64,000 bases of DNA from Pedobacter sp. Leaf170 (GCF_920984665.1 NZ_CAKLBP010000009.1:48959-112958), one strand, 5' to 3'. Numbered from the stretch's first letter, positions 8,605-17,457 are shown. Made by a program: numbers and translations. Notes: generated by a model not told the origin, from the letters alone.

Positions 8605-8698
8605 ACAATTTTGCAAGATGTTTAATAATTGTATTATCCTCTTGGGAGATTATTATGATTTAGCTAAGCCTTAAACGAGTTCTACTAATAATTTTTGA

Positions 8699-9157
8699 TT
8701 AATTAAAATGATATAGAAAAACTACATTTCCGGTGTATGCTGTTTTAGCCTGACCTTTAATATCGAGATTGGCCTCGATAACAACCTTAGTAATTCCTCT
8801 TAAATCGCAAATGGCGATTAGTTTAGCTCTTAATTGCACTTCATCATTTACTAATACAGGCCTGTTAAATTTAAATTTCTCGATACCATAATTCACTTCC
8901 ATTTTAACATTTTGAATATCTGCTATTTGTTTCCATAAATACGGGATAAGCGATAAAGTTAAATATCCATGAGCGATTGTGGAACCAAATGGACTTTCAG
9001 TTTTTGCCCTTTCCGGATCGGTGTGAATCCATTGAAAATCTAATGTGGCATTTGCAAAATCATCAACTTGTTTTTGTTCTATTTTATGCCATTCCGATGA
9101 ACCAATTTCTTTACCAAGGAATGATTCGTACTCTTCAAAACTGTTAATTATTACCAT
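8699..9157 (-). CDS. MaoC-like hot-dog hydratase (copy 1)
   Basis: 152 residues. Single hot-dog fold of the R-specific enoyl-CoA hydratase group: hydratase motif with catalytic Asp and His in FANATLDFQWIHTDPERA, then AHGYLTLSLIPYLW. Members hydrate trans-2-enoyl-CoA to the (R)-3-hydroxyacyl-CoA. It lies upstream of, and on the same strand as, lysS, and just downstream of a long-chain acyl-CoA synthetase, which suits a role in fatty acyl-CoA metabolism. It is a close paralogue of the protein at 41729-42193; the two share most motif residues. Confidence 0.9.
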   Translation of the reverse strand: MVIINSFEEYESFLGKEIGSSEWHKIEQKQVDDFANATLDFQWIHTDPERAKTESPFGSTIAHGYLTLSLIPYLWKQIADIQNVKMEVNYGIEKFKFNRPVLVNDEVQLRAKLIAICDLRGITKVVIEANLDIKGQAKTAYTGNVVFLYHFN

Positions 9158-9302
9158 AGATTTAATTTCGACCCATTTTTATGGGATTATGCAATTTTAA
9201 TAATTATTAATATTTGTAATTCGAATTGAGTTGAATTAGCTGGATATTTGAATTATGAAGCTCGATAAATGTTGAAAAGATTTTATTATTTACCTATATT
9301 CA

Positions 9303-11219
9303 TTATGATTCGGCTTCAACGTTCTCTTCGTACATTTCATCAATCACATTAATATATTTCTTTTCAACAACCCGGCGTTTAACTTTCATTGTAGGCGTAA
9401 TTTCTCCTTCATCAATACTGAATGGATTACGTTTTATCTTAAAATTTTTAATTCGCTCAAATTTTGCTAATTCGTTAGATATTTTTTTGATATCCTGTTC
9501 CATCCAATCAATAATTTCTTTTTCCTGGATAAACGGATTCGCATCTTCAAAAAACGAAGGTTTAAGTTTAAAGGTTTCTTCGAGGGTTTCTCTGTTAGGA
9601 ATAATGATGGCCGTGATAAATTCCCGCTTATCGCCAATTAAAAATAACTGGTCAATTTTTGGGCTTTTTAAATAGATATTCTCTACCGGCGTAGGATAAA
9701 CGTTTTTGCCATAAGCATTTACAATCATGTTTTTTAAACGGTCGGTAATTTGCAAATTACCTTTGTAAAAACGGCCAATATCTCCGGTATGAAACCACAT
9801 GTCTTTATCAATGGCTTCAGCAGTTTCTGCTGGTTTGTTAAAATAACCCTTCATAACGCAATGGCCACGAACAATTACTTCACCTTCTTCACATTCAAAA
9901 TCTTCATTAAATGTATTATGGGTTTGAATGTTAATGATTTTCTTTGTATCAACATCCTGAATTCCAACTTCAATACCCGGAATTACACGGCCAACAGTGC
10001 CATAAACCTGACGATGATATTCAGTTACAGACATCACCGGCGATGTTTCTGTTAAACCAAAACCTTCTAATATTTTGATGCCTAAATCGCCAAAAAATTC
10101 GCCAACGTTTTTAGGCAATGCAGCACCGCCAGAAATCATAAATTTTAATCTTCCACCGGTTTTCTCTTTAATTTTACTAAAAACAAGTTTTTCTGCAATA
10201 GCTTTTTTTGTTGATAATATTAATCCAGGATTTTTTCCAGCTTCTTTCTCAACGCGATAGTTTTTGCCGGTTTCTAAAGCCCAGGTAAAAATCTTTGCTT
10301 TTGTTCCGCCTGCTGATGTTCCGGATTTTATGGCTTTATCGTGTATACGCTCTAATAGTCTTGGTACGCAACTCATCACTGTAGGGCGAACCTCACCCAT
10401 ATTTTTTGCTAGCAGTTCTAAACTCTGTGCAAATGCAATTTTACAGCCTTGCGTACAACATACATGATAGGTTGCTGTGCGTTCGAAAACGTGAGATAAA
10501 GGTAAAAAAGATAAAAATGTTTCAGTTTTATCAATAACCGGAATTTGCTGTAAACAAACTTCAACATTTTTTACAAAATTGTAATGCGTTAACATAACGC
10601 CTTTTGGCGTTCCTGTTGTACCCGAAGTATATATTAATGATGATACATCTGTGGGCAAAACCTGTTTTCTACATTGTTCTATTTCTGCTTTTTCTGCTGC
10701 AGTAATTTGGTGTTTTAGCGTAAGTATATCAGAAAATGCAATAACCTCTACATTTACATCAGCCGGAATAGTAACCTTTTCAAAATCTTTAAAAGCTGGA
10801 ATGATATATTTTAATTGTTTACAGTTTCCTGCAACTTTTAAAACTTTTCTGTATAAAAAGTTATTGCCAACAAGTATCGATTTGATGCCGGAATCATTAA
10901 TAATATAGGCTACTTCCTGCTCTGACAGAGTTGGATATATAGATACATTAATGGCCCCGATTTGCTGTATTCCTTGGTCGTAATACACATATTCGGGAGA
11001 GTTTTCTATCATTAAACCCAAACAATCGCCTTTTTTAATTCCTTTTTCCAGGAAGTAAGCAGATACGGCATCAGCTCTTTTAAGCGTATCTTCAAATGAA
11101 ATTTCTGTCCATTCTGCACCTTGTTTGTGAATCAAAAAAGTTTCTTCAGGCTTGTGAATGTTTTTTACAACATTTCTCAAAAGGGTAGGGACGGTAGAAA
11201 ATTCGTTAATTAATGGCAT
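9303..11219 (-). CDS. Long-chain fatty acid-CoA ligase (AMP-forming)
   Basis: 638 residues, ANL superfamily. It activates fatty acids with ATP and CoA through an acyl-AMP intermediate. Motifs: the ATP loop SLIYTSGTTGTPKGVMLTHYN near residue 195, LEGFGLTETSPV near 390, and WFHTGDIGRF plus ITDRLKNMIVNAYGKN towards the C-terminus, which includes the conserved domain-swivel region. The length and long final domain match the FadD15/ACSL-like group common in Bacteroidota. Probably membrane-associated although no helix is obvious. It lies upstream of the MaoC hydratase with a 145-base spacer. Confidence 0.94.
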   Translation of the reverse strand: MPLINEFSTVPTLLRNVVKNIHKPEETFLIHKQGAEWTEISFEDTLKRADAVSAYFLEKGIKKGDCLGLMIENSPEYVYYDQGIQQIGAINVSIYPTLSEQEVAYIINDSGIKSILVGNNFLYRKVLKVAGNCKQLKYIIPAFKDFEKVTIPADVNVEVIAFSDILTLKHQITAAEKAEIEQCRKQVLPTDVSSLIYTSGTTGTPKGVMLTHYNFVKNVEVCLQQIPVIDKTETFLSFLPLSHVFERTATYHVCCTQGCKIAFAQSLELLAKNMGEVRPTVMSCVPRLLERIHDKAIKSGTSAGGTKAKIFTWALETGKNYRVEKEAGKNPGLILSTKKAIAEKLVFSKIKEKTGGRLKFMISGGAALPKNVGEFFGDLGIKILEGFGLTETSPVMSVTEYHRQVYGTVGRVIPGIEVGIQDVDTKKIINIQTHNTFNEDFECEEGEVIVRGHCVMKGYFNKPAETAEAIDKDMWFHTGDIGRFYKGNLQITDRLKNMIVNAYGKNVYPTPVENIYLKSPKIDQLFLIGDKREFITAIIIPNRETLEETFKLKPSFFEDANPFIQEKEIIDWMEQDIKKISNELAKFERIKNFKIKRNPFSIDEGEITPTMKVKRRVVEKKYINVIDEMYEENVEAES

Positions 11220-11340
11220 TGCTCTCTATTTGGTGTTCGTTATAATTAACAATAATAATGCTTTTTGGTTTAAAATTACAAATTGAAGTATTAGTGTTGT
11301 TAATTTCCAGCAAATTTAAATGAATAACGCAGATTTAGCT

Positions 11341-11374
11341 AGAGATTGCTTCGTGCCTCGCAATGACGACATTC
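11341..11374. repeat. Interspersed repeat, family R3 (half copy)
   Basis: GAGATTGCTTCGTGCCTCGC followed by AATGACGAC matches sequence at 22098-22182 and 37811-37876. The rest of the 274-base spacer 11220-11493 holds no gene that I can see. Confidence 0.6.
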
Positions 11375-11442
11375 CTATTTAGATTATAACAATTATTTTA
11401 AATTTCAATATATCTGTTGAAAATCAAAATAACCTAAAACGC

Positions 11443-11474
11443 AAAAAGGCTTCGGAAATTCCGAAGCCTTTTTT
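11443..11474 (-). terminator. Terminator of the isc operon
   Basis: AAAAAGGCTTCGG and CCGAAGCCTTTTTT form a strong stem with a short AAATT-type loop; T runs on both sides make it bidirectional. It is twenty bases past the iscA-type stop codon. Confidence 0.9.
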
Positions 11475-11493
11475 AAATAATTTATATAAAATT

Positions 11494-11820
11494 TTAAACA
11501 GAAAAACTTTCACCGCAACCGCAACTGCGACTAGCATTTGGGTTGATAAAATTGAAACCTTTACCATTTAATCCGTCAGTAAAATCTAATTCTGTACCAG
11601 CTAAATAAAGGAATGATTTCATATCTAAAGCGATTTTAATTCCTCTATCTTCAAAAAACTGATCACCTTTTTGTTCTTCGTTATCAAAATCTAAATTATA
11701 TGATAAACCAGAACAACCACCACCTTTTACTGAAACGCGTAAAAAGTAATCAGAACCCATTTCTGAATCCTGCATTAAGTGGGTGATTTTTTCTTTTGCT
11801 TTATCTGTTATTGTAATCAT
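11494..11820 (-). CDS. iscA: HesB/IscA-type iron-sulfur cluster assembly protein
   Basis: 108 residues, the normal A-type carrier length. The three conserved Cys are present in GGGCSGLSY and in the C-terminal SRSCGCGESF. A-type proteins bind and hand on Fe-S clusters or iron in the cytoplasm. It is the last gene of iscS-iscU-iscA on this strand. The exact subtype (IscA, ErpA or SufA) cannot be assigned with certainty. Confidence 0.93.
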   Translation of the reverse strand: MITITDKAKEKITHLMQDSEMGSDYFLRVSVKGGGCSGLSYNLDFDNEEQKGDQFFEDRGIKIALDMKSFLYLAGTELDFTDGLNGKGFNFINPNASRSCGCGESFSV

Positions 11821-11834
11821 AGTATCGAGTATTT

Positions 11835-11901
11835 AGTATCAAGTATCAAGACTGACTATCGAAAATCAAAGTTTAAAAATATAAACTTGATGCTTGATAC
11901 T
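11835..11901. repeat. Inverted repeat between iscU and iscA
   Basis: AGTATCAAGTATCAAG at 11835-11850 pairs with CTTGATGCTTGATACT at 11886-11901 with one mismatch. This is a 16-bp stem with a 35-base loop, placed between two cotranscribed genes. The left arm itself contains a tandem AGTATCA repeat. Confidence 0.7.
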
Positions 11902-11920
11902 TCTGTCTTGCTACTAATTC

Positions 11921-12334
11921 CTAGTGGTGAGATTTCTCTAATACAATTGCCTCTAAGCCATTTTTAACGCGGTAATCGTTAATAGCTGATTTAATTGCAT
12001 CTTCTGCCAACACCGAGCAGTGAATTTTAACCGGTGGTAAAGCCAATTCTTCAACAATATCCATGTTGTCGATAGATAAAGCCTCATCAATTGTTTTCCC
12101 TTTTAACCATTCTGTAGCTAAAGATGAAGATGCAATTGCCGAACCGCAACCAAATGTTTTAAATTTAGCATCAGTAATTACGTTATCTTCGCCAACTTCA
12201 ATTTGCAAACGCATTACGTCGCCACACTCAGGTGCGCCAACCAAGCCTGTTCCTACAAATTTACTGTCTTTATTTAAAGTACCTACGTTACGTGGGTTAT
12301 TGTAATGGTCAATTACTTTTTCTGAATATGCCAT
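11921..12334 (-). CDS. iscU: IscU iron-sulfur cluster scaffold
   Basis: 137 residues. The scaffold on which IscS-derived sulfur and iron are joined into a 2Fe-2S cluster. All three cluster-ligand Cys regions are seen: APECGDVM, KTFGCGSAIASSS and the chaperone/cluster segment LPPVKIHCSVLAEDAI. It ends with a short His-containing tail. Middle gene of the isc operon; no hscA, hscB or fdx follows, as is usual in Bacteroidota. Confidence 0.96.
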   Translation of the reverse strand: MAYSEKVIDHYNNPRNVGTLNKDSKFVGTGLVGAPECGDVMRLQIEVGEDNVITDAKFKTFGCGSAIASSSLATEWLKGKTIDEALSIDNMDIVEELALPPVKIHCSVLAEDAIKSAINDYRVKNGLEAIVLEKSHH

Positions 12335-12466
12335 GTTTTTATTTTTTTGCCTTCTGCGAAGGTGATTTTATTTATTAGTTTTCTGTTGCCTGTTATCTGT
12401 GCTAAGTCTAATCGCTTTATACTTATACTTCCAGACTTAAAACTTATAACGTACAACTTTTAACAC

Positions 12467-12489
12467 ATTAATTTGCGCAGCAAATTAAT
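12467..12489 (-). repeat. Hairpin at the 3' end of iscS
   Basis: ATTAATTTGC, loop GCA, GCAAATTAAT form a perfect ten-pair stem that includes the iscS stop codon. No T run follows on the minus strand, so it is more likely an mRNA-stability or partial attenuation element than a terminator. Confidence 0.65.
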
Positions 12490-13696
12490 GTTCTGCCCAC
12501 TCAATTTTACTCAAGTCAATACCTTCTTTAAACATTTCCCAAAGTGGAGAAAGTTCTCTTAAGTGATTAACTGCCTTCTCAGTAATTGCGATGGCGTGGT
12601 CAATATCTTCTTCGGTTGTAAATCTACCTAAACCGTAACGGATAGAAGAATGTGCCAAATCATCAGATAAACCTAAGCTTTTTAAAACGTATGACGGTTC
12701 TAAAGAAGCAGAAGTACAAGCAGAACCAGATGATACTGCTAAATCGCTCATGGCCATCATCAAACCTTCACCTTCAACATATTTGAAAGAGATATTAGCT
12801 ACGTGTGGTAAACGATGTTCTACATTACCGTTAACATAACTTTCTTCCATTTTGCTTAAAGTAGATTCTAAACGGTCGCGTAATCCTGATAAACGAACAG
12901 ATTCGCTTTCCATTTCTAAACGACAAAGTTCGCAAGCTTTACCTAAACCAACAATGCCCGGAACGTTTAATGTACCAGAGCGCATTCCACGCTCGTGGCC
13001 GCCACCATCCATTTGTGAAGTAACTTTAACCCTGGGGTTTTTTCTACGTACGTAAAGTGCACCTACACCTTTCGGACCATACATTTTATGCGCCGAAAAA
13101 GCCATTAAATCAATACCATCAGTGTTTACATCAACCGGAATTTTACCAACTGCCTGCGTAGCATCAGTCATAAATAAAGCACCATGTTTATGTGCAATTG
13201 CAGAAATTTCTTTAACTGGCTGGATAACACCGATTTCGTTGTTTCCATACATTATAGAAACTAAAATCGTCTCAAGTGTCATCGCCGCTTCTAATTCAGC
13301 AAGGTCAATTAAACCGTCTTCTTTTACGCCTAAATAAGTTACTCTAGCACCATTTTTTTCTAAATGTTTACAAGTATCTAAAACGGCTTTATGTTCAGTA
13401 ACCGCAGTTATAATGTGGTTACCTTTTTCTTTATACATCTCAAACACACCTTTAATGGCTAAATTATCTGCCTCAGTTGCGCCCGATGTAAAAATGATTT
13501 CTTTTTCAGTACAGCCGATTAATTTGGCCACTTGCTCACGAGCATAATCTACCCCTTCTTCAGCCACCCATCCAAAAGCGTGGTTACGGCTAGCGGCGTT
13601 TCCAAATTTCTCAGTAAAGTAAGGTAGCATCGCCTCTAACACTCTTGGGTCTAAAGGTGTTGTTGCGTTATTATCTAAATATATCGGCTGTTTCAT
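12485..13696 (-). CDS. iscS: Cysteine desulfurase
   Basis: 403 residues from ATG at 13696, whose product starts MKQPIYLDNNATTPLDP as in the family; an upstream in-frame start would place 17 hydrophobic residues before it and would lie over the promoter. PLP-dependent, fold type I. The PLP lysine is in FSAHKMYGPKGVG near residue 200, and the catalytic Cys is in SSGSACTS near residue 325 on the long mobile loop typical of group-I IscS/NifS. It supplies persulfide sulfur to IscU. First gene of the operon. Confidence 0.97.
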   Translation of the reverse strand: MKQPIYLDNNATTPLDPRVLEAMLPYFTEKFGNAASRNHAFGWVAEEGVDYAREQVAKLIGCTEKEIIFTSGATEADNLAIKGVFEMYKEKGNHIITAVTEHKAVLDTCKHLEKNGARVTYLGVKEDGLIDLAELEAAMTLETILVSIMYGNNEIGVIQPVKEISAIAHKHGALFMTDATQAVGKIPVDVNTDGIDLMAFSAHKMYGPKGVGALYVRRKNPRVKVTSQMDGGGHERGMRSGTLNVPGIVGLGKACELCRLEMESESVRLSGLRDRLESTLSKMEESYVNGNVEHRLPHVANISFKYVEGEGLMMAMSDLAVSSGSACTSASLEPSYVLKSLGLSDDLAHSSIRYGLGRFTTEEDIDHAIAITEKAVNHLRELSPLWEMFKEGIDLSKIEWAEH

Positions 13697-13719
13697 CTCT
13701 ATTCTCTTAATTATAATTA

Positions 13720-13747
13720 CAAAGATACAAAAAAACTTTCCGAACAA
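13720..13747 (-). promoter_or_regulatory. Promoter of the isc operon
   Basis: On the minus strand: TTG, 17 bases, TATCTTTG. This matches the Bacteroidota sigma-A promoter pattern and gives transcription starting about 20 bases before the iscS ATG at 13696. Confidence 0.6.
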
Positions 13748-13815
13748 TTATAAATAATGCCTATGAGGTTATAAAGAAAACATGCATTTTTACATTTAAC
13801 CAACCTTTTAAAACG

Positions 13816-14223
13816 ATGAACAAGATAGAACATATTGGCATAGCCGTAAATAACCTAAGTAAATCCGTTCCACTTTACGAGCTTTTGCTAAATACATCCT
13901 GCTATAAAACTGAAACAGTGGCTTCAGAATACGTAAACACAGCGTTTTTTAAATCTGGAGAAAATAAAGTAGAACTCCTGGAAGCGACTTCTGATGATAG
14001 TGCAATTGCAAAATTTCTGGCTAAAAAAGGGGAGGGCATTCACCATATTGCTTTCGCTGTCGATAATATTTTAGAAGAAATGGAGCGGCTTCAGGCTAAT
14101 GGTTTTACGCTTTTAAATGAAACACCAAAAAAGGGTGCAGACAATAAAATGGTTTGCTTTGTACATCCAAAAGATACTAATGGGGTTTTAATAGAGCTTT
14201 GTCAGGAAATAAAATGGGTTTAA
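13816..14223 (+). CDS. mce: Methylmalonyl-CoA epimerase
   Basis: 135 residues of the vicinal-oxygen-chelate fold. Metal-ligand His and Glu are in IEHIGIAVNNLS, GIHHIAFAVDN and the final GVLIELCQE. It interconverts (R)- and (S)-methylmalonyl-CoA in the propionate/succinate path. It is divergent from iscS. Mutase and carboxylase partners are not adjacent; a carboxyltransferase of the same broad pathway family lies at 42972. Length and motifs fit MCE well. Confidence 0.92.
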   Translation: MNKIEHIGIAVNNLSKSVPLYELLLNTSCYKTETVASEYVNTAFFKSGENKVELLEATSDDSAIAKFLAKKGEGIHHIAFAVDNILEEMERLQANGFTLLNETPKKGADNKMVCFVHPKDTNGVLIELCQEIKWV

Positions 14224-14226
14224 AAG

Positions 14227-14279
14227 ATGGAATGATGTAAGATGGATGATGTAAAATGATGATGGAGAATGGATGATGA
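14227..14279. repeat. GGATGATGTAA-type short repeats
   Basis: GATGGAATGATGTAAGATGG and following bases consist of imperfect repeats of a GGATGATGTAA-like unit directly after the mce stop codon. Confidence 0.55.
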
Positions 14280-14370
14280 CTTTTTTTTCAATCTCGTTAT
14301 GCTCGCCAATGTGGGAATCTTTAAGCTATTTTGTAACTTGAAAATGTTTGGTTCTGCTTTTCATCGCTTC

Positions 14371-14431
14371 TTTAGTCCTGCTATACACTTTATCCCGAGA
14401 AATTCGGGATGCTCGTTTCTATCAGGTTTAT
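14371..14431. repeat. Interspersed repeat, family R2 (copy 1)
   Basis: A 60-base element beginning AGTCCTGC, with an internal hairpin CCCGAGAAATTCGGG and ending ATCAGGTTTA. It matches 37640-37698 almost base for base and 54091-54164 in reverse orientation. Confidence 0.75.
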
Positions 14432-14515
14432 TTACCTTAATTTTGTGTTTCATCGCTTTGCGCTAAATAGTAAATCATAATCTTAAAATCCGTTAATCCC
14501 AAAAACCCTTGTTCA

Positions 14516-14791
14516 TTGTCGCTTATTAAAATTATCAGCAAAGATTTCGATATTAATGAAAATCTAACAGAAAATCAACTTCGTGATGCCATGGTTGACG
14601 CTTTTGCATATTTAGTTGATAACGATTTCCCGAAGCTTATTCAAATTCTTTATAAAGCCGATGTTGACCAACACAAGCTCAAGGAATTGTTGGAAACTAC
14701 CGAAGGTAAGAGCTCTGCCGAAGTAATTGCTGATGCTTACATTGCAAGGCAAAAAGCAAAAGTAGAAACCTGGAAAAAATATAGTAAGTAA
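14516..14791 (+). CDS. Small hypothetical protein with a TTG start
   Basis: 91 residues, starting at TTG; no earlier in-frame ATG and the next Met is 24 residues in. The protein is acidic and helical (ENLTENQLRDAMVDAFAYLVDNDFPKLIQILYKADVDQHKLKELLE) with a basic C-terminal helix (IARQKAKVETWKKYSK). No Cys, signal or membrane segment. I do not recognise a named family. Codon use and amino-acid balance support a real gene, but the start is uncertain. Confidence 0.7.
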   Translation: MSLIKIISKDFDINENLTENQLRDAMVDAFAYLVDNDFPKLIQILYKADVDQHKLKELLETTEGKSSAEVIADAYIARQKAKVETWKKYSK

Positions 14792-15192
14792 TAAGCTCTG
14801 CAGGTTTAAAGTATTCGTTTATGGTAAGGTAAATGCCGATTGAAAATAAGAATTACAATATTGCTCTAATCTGGCCGTCGTTTTAGGGCAAAGCCTGCTC
14901 TTAAAATTTCGGATAATCAATATTTAAAGCAGATATTGCTTATTGCCTTGCAATTAAGCACTACCTAGGGATTTCGGTTTGGATATTTTAGTTCTTTGCA
15001 GAATATTTGCCAACTAAACAGGATTGGAGTGGTATCCTTTTTAGTTGAATACATATTTGTGTAGCACAAAATTTCCGCTAAAAAGATTTAACGGAAAGCC
15101 TGACTAACATTAATTTGAAGTGCAAAATTTGCTTTACAAATCTTTAAGATGCTGAAATATATTAAGCATAATGGGGGTGACGAATTGAAAAA
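14792..15192. other. Gene-free spacer of about 400 bases
   Basis: No credible ORF. It holds one R1 element (15014-15112) and flanking sequence that looks like further decayed repeat (for example GGGCAAAGCCTGC near 14885 and CCTAGGGATTTCGG near 14965). Confidence 0.6.
15014..15112. repeat. Interspersed repeat, family R1 (copy 2)
   Basis: Ends CTAAACAGGATTGGAGTGG (followed by TATCCTTTTT) and AAAAAGATTTAACGGAAAGC (followed by CTGACTAA) match the two ends of the other R1 copies. Confidence 0.65.
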
Positions 15193-16824
15193 CTATTTTT
15201 CAATTTCCTTTAAACTATCCATTTTTTTATGTGCAAGAAAGCCTTTAATGTCTTCAAAATGTTCGCGAACACGCTTATTTCCAAATTCGAAAACCTTTTC
15301 TGCCAAACCATCCAAGAAATCTCTATCGTGAGAAACAAGAATTAAAGTGCCATCAAAATCTTTTAAAGCATCTTTAATAATGTCTTTAGTTTTCATATCA
15401 AGGTGGTTGGTGGGCTCATCGAGAATTAATACGTTAACCGGCTCCAGTAAAAGTTTTATCATAGCCAATCGTGTTTTTTCCCCACCAGAAAGTACTTTAA
15501 CTTTTTTCGTGGTATCATCGCCGCTAAACATAAAAGCGCCTAGTAAATCTTTAGTTTTAAACCTGTTTTCTGTGGTTGGGATTTGGTCTATCGTATCAAA
15601 AACAGTTAAATCTTCATCTAATAATGAAGCTTGATTTTGAGCGAAATAACCGATTTTTACATTATGACCGACTTTTAAATCACCTTCAAAATCAATTTCG
15701 CCCATAAGTGCTTTAATCATAGTCGATTTTCCTTCACCGTTTTTACCCACAAAAGCAACTTTTTGTCCGCGTTCTATAACCATGTGTGCCTTTTGGAAAA
15801 CGACATGGTTGCCATAGGCTTTGGTTAAATCTTCAACCATAAATGGATAGTTGCCTGACCTTGGAGAAGGCGGAAATTTTAAGCGCAAAGCAGAATTATC
15901 TACTTCATCAATTTCAATTACTTCAAGTTTTTCGAGCATTTTAACCCTCGATTGCACTTGTAAGGTTTTAGAATAAGTACCTTTAAATCTGTCTATAAAT
16001 TCTTGGTTATCAGCTATAAAACGTTGTTGTTCTTCATAAGCTTTAAGCTGGTGTTCGCGACGTTCTTTACGCAATTGTAAATAATGTGTGTACTTAGCTT
16101 TGTAATCGTAAATGCGTCCCATTGTTACTTCAATTGTACGATTGGTAATGTTATCTACAAAAGCACGATCGTGTGAAATTACAATTACTGCCTTTGCAGA
16201 ATTTATTAGAAAATCTTCAAGCCATTGAATACTTTCAATATCCATGTGGTTGGTTGGCTCATCTAATAATATCAAATCAGGCTTTTTTAATAAAATTTTT
16301 GCCAATTCTATACGCATGCGCCATCCGCCAGAAAATTCAGAAGTTGGGCGTGTAAAATCGCTACGTAAAAAGCCAAGTCCTTTTAAAACCTTTTCAACTT
16401 CAGCATCATAATTTACCTCTTCCATCGAGTAAAATTTTTCGCTCAATTCCGAAACCTGCTCTATTAACTTCATATAATCGTCGGTTTCATAATCGGTACG
16501 AATGTTCAATTGCTCGTTCAAACGTTCCAATTCATCACGCATGTGGTAAGCTTCGCTAAAAGCTTTTGAAGTTTCTTCGAAAACGGTTACATTATCTTTT
16601 GTAAGTAAATGTTGTGGTAAATAGGCTATAACTGCATCTTTCGGACCAGAAACATTCCCCGTTGTGGCCTGGCCAGCACCGGCAATAATTTTTAACAAGG
16701 TAGATTTACCTGCCCCATTTTTGCCCATTAAGGCAATTTTATCATTTTCATTTATAGAGAAAGATACGCCACTAAAAAGTGTAGTGCCGCCAAAAGATAC
16801 AGAAAGGTTATTTACGTCGATCAA
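15193..16824 (-). CDS. ABC-F family ATPase (ribosome-associated type)
   Basis: 543 residues with two ABC domains and no membrane segment. Walker A: GKNGAGKST near residue 35 and GKNGEGKST near 355. Signatures: SGGWRMRIELA and LSGGEKTRLAM. Walker B: LILLDEPTNHMD and VLILDEPTNHLD. Between them lies the charged inter-domain linker (QLRKERREHQLKAYEEQQ, residues about 245-290), the P-site-tRNA interaction motif of ABC-F proteins. Members act on the ribosome in translation or antibiotic protection. The exact subfamily (EttA, Uup, YbiT) is not assigned; nothing nearby suggests drug resistance. Confidence 0.93.
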   Translation of the reverse strand: MIDVNNLSVSFGGTTLFSGVSFSINENDKIALMGKNGAGKSTLLKIIAGAGQATTGNVSGPKDAVIAYLPQHLLTKDNVTVFEETSKAFSEAYHMRDELERLNEQLNIRTDYETDDYMKLIEQVSELSEKFYSMEEVNYDAEVEKVLKGLGFLRSDFTRPTSEFSGGWRMRIELAKILLKKPDLILLDEPTNHMDIESIQWLEDFLINSAKAVIVISHDRAFVDNITNRTIEVTMGRIYDYKAKYTHYLQLRKERREHQLKAYEEQQRFIADNQEFIDRFKGTYSKTLQVQSRVKMLEKLEVIEIDEVDNSALRLKFPPSPRSGNYPFMVEDLTKAYGNHVVFQKAHMVIERGQKVAFVGKNGEGKSTMIKALMGEIDFEGDLKVGHNVKIGYFAQNQASLLDEDLTVFDTIDQIPTTENRFKTKDLLGAFMFSGDDTTKKVKVLSGGEKTRLAMIKLLLEPVNVLILDEPTNHLDMKTKDIIKDALKDFDGTLILVSHDRDFLDGLAEKVFEFGNKRVREHFEDIKGFLAHKKMDSLKEIEK

Positions 16825-17003
16825 TGTTTTACGCTTTTAAATTGAGCGGCAAAGATAATGAAAGATAGCTTTACTGATTAATGGAAATGATTGTAACTTC
16901 GCTAAAATTTTTGGCAAGGTGTGCTGTATAAATGCATTAATTAATTAGTTAGCTGCATTTTGAAGTGGTAAGTAAATAATATTAAAATATTTATTTCATA
17001 CAC

Positions 17004-17034
17004 TTGTTTATCAGAAATAAAATTTGGATATTTG
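17004..17034 (+). promoter_or_regulatory. Promoter of rpmE2
   Basis: TTG at 17004-17006, 20 bases, GATATTTG at 17027-17034: one mismatch to TAnnTTTG at correct spacing. Transcription would start near 17040, leaving a leader of about 170 bases. The region 16825-17003 upstream holds nothing I can identify. Confidence 0.5.
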
Positions 17035-17148
17035 CAACCTCTAAAATAGAGATAAAAAAGAGTAATAGAAATTGACATAAGCGTTTTTGCCAGCAAATTG
17101 CAAAATTGTAATTGAAAGTTTCACACAGATAACTAAAATAATATTCAA

Positions 17149-17202
17149 ATGAAACCATCGAAGCGCAAGCGAGATAGCTTCATTACAATTAAAAGAAAAT
17201 AA
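17149..17202 (+). CDS. Possible 17-residue basic micro-ORF in the rpmE2 leader
   Basis: ATG at 17149 and TAA at 17200 encode a peptide beginning MKPSKRKRDSF with eight Lys/Arg in seventeen residues, ending six bases before the rpmE2 ATG. The DNA of the ORF also folds into an imperfect hairpin (AATGAA...TTCATT outer arms). It may be a regulatory leader peptide or a chance ORF; its basic composition and tight spacing are the only arguments. Confidence 0.3.
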   Translation: MKPSKRKRDSFITIKRK

Positions 17203-17208
17203 AACACG

Positions 17209-17457
17209 ATGAAAAAAGATTTGCACCCTACTAGCTACAGACCAGTTGTTTTCAAAGACATGTCTAACGAATATGCTTTTTTAACAAAATCTTGCGTAGA
17301 TACTAAAGAAACTATTAAATGGGAAGATGGTAATGAGTACCCTCTTTATAAATTAGAGATTTCTCACACTTCTCACCCTTTTTATACTGGTAAAATGAAA
17401 TTGGTTGATACTGCAGGACGTATCGATAAATTCAAAAACCGTTACGCTAAAAAATAA
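17209..17457 (+). CDS. rpmE2: 50S ribosomal protein bL31, type B
   Basis: 82 residues, start MKKDLHPTSYRPVVFKDMS. Type B because it is longer than type A and lacks the CxxC zinc ligands (the only Cys is in KSCVDT). It carries the type-B strand HPFYTGKMKLVDTAGRIDKF. It is a component of the large subunit that bridges to the small subunit. Monocistronic, with its own promoter, a long leader and a terminator. Confidence 0.96.
   Translation: MKKDLHPTSYRPVVFKDMSNEYAFLTKSCVDTKETIKWEDGNEYPLYKLEISHTSHPFYTGKMKLVDTAGRIDKFKNRYAKK

Noticed and set aside
14269..14466. A 65-codon frame after mce
   Set aside because: It contains a copy of the R2 repeat and short GATGATG repeats; composition is not protein-like.
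15193..16824. Antibiotic-resistance role for the ABC-F protein
   Set aside because: The sequence shows a generic ABC-F and no resistance genes or mobile elements are nearby; nothing supports a drug-specific role.
17041..17226. A 61-codon frame on the minus strand before rpmE2
   Set aside because: It is antisense to the rpmE2 leader and covers the start codon of a certain gene; no protein features.
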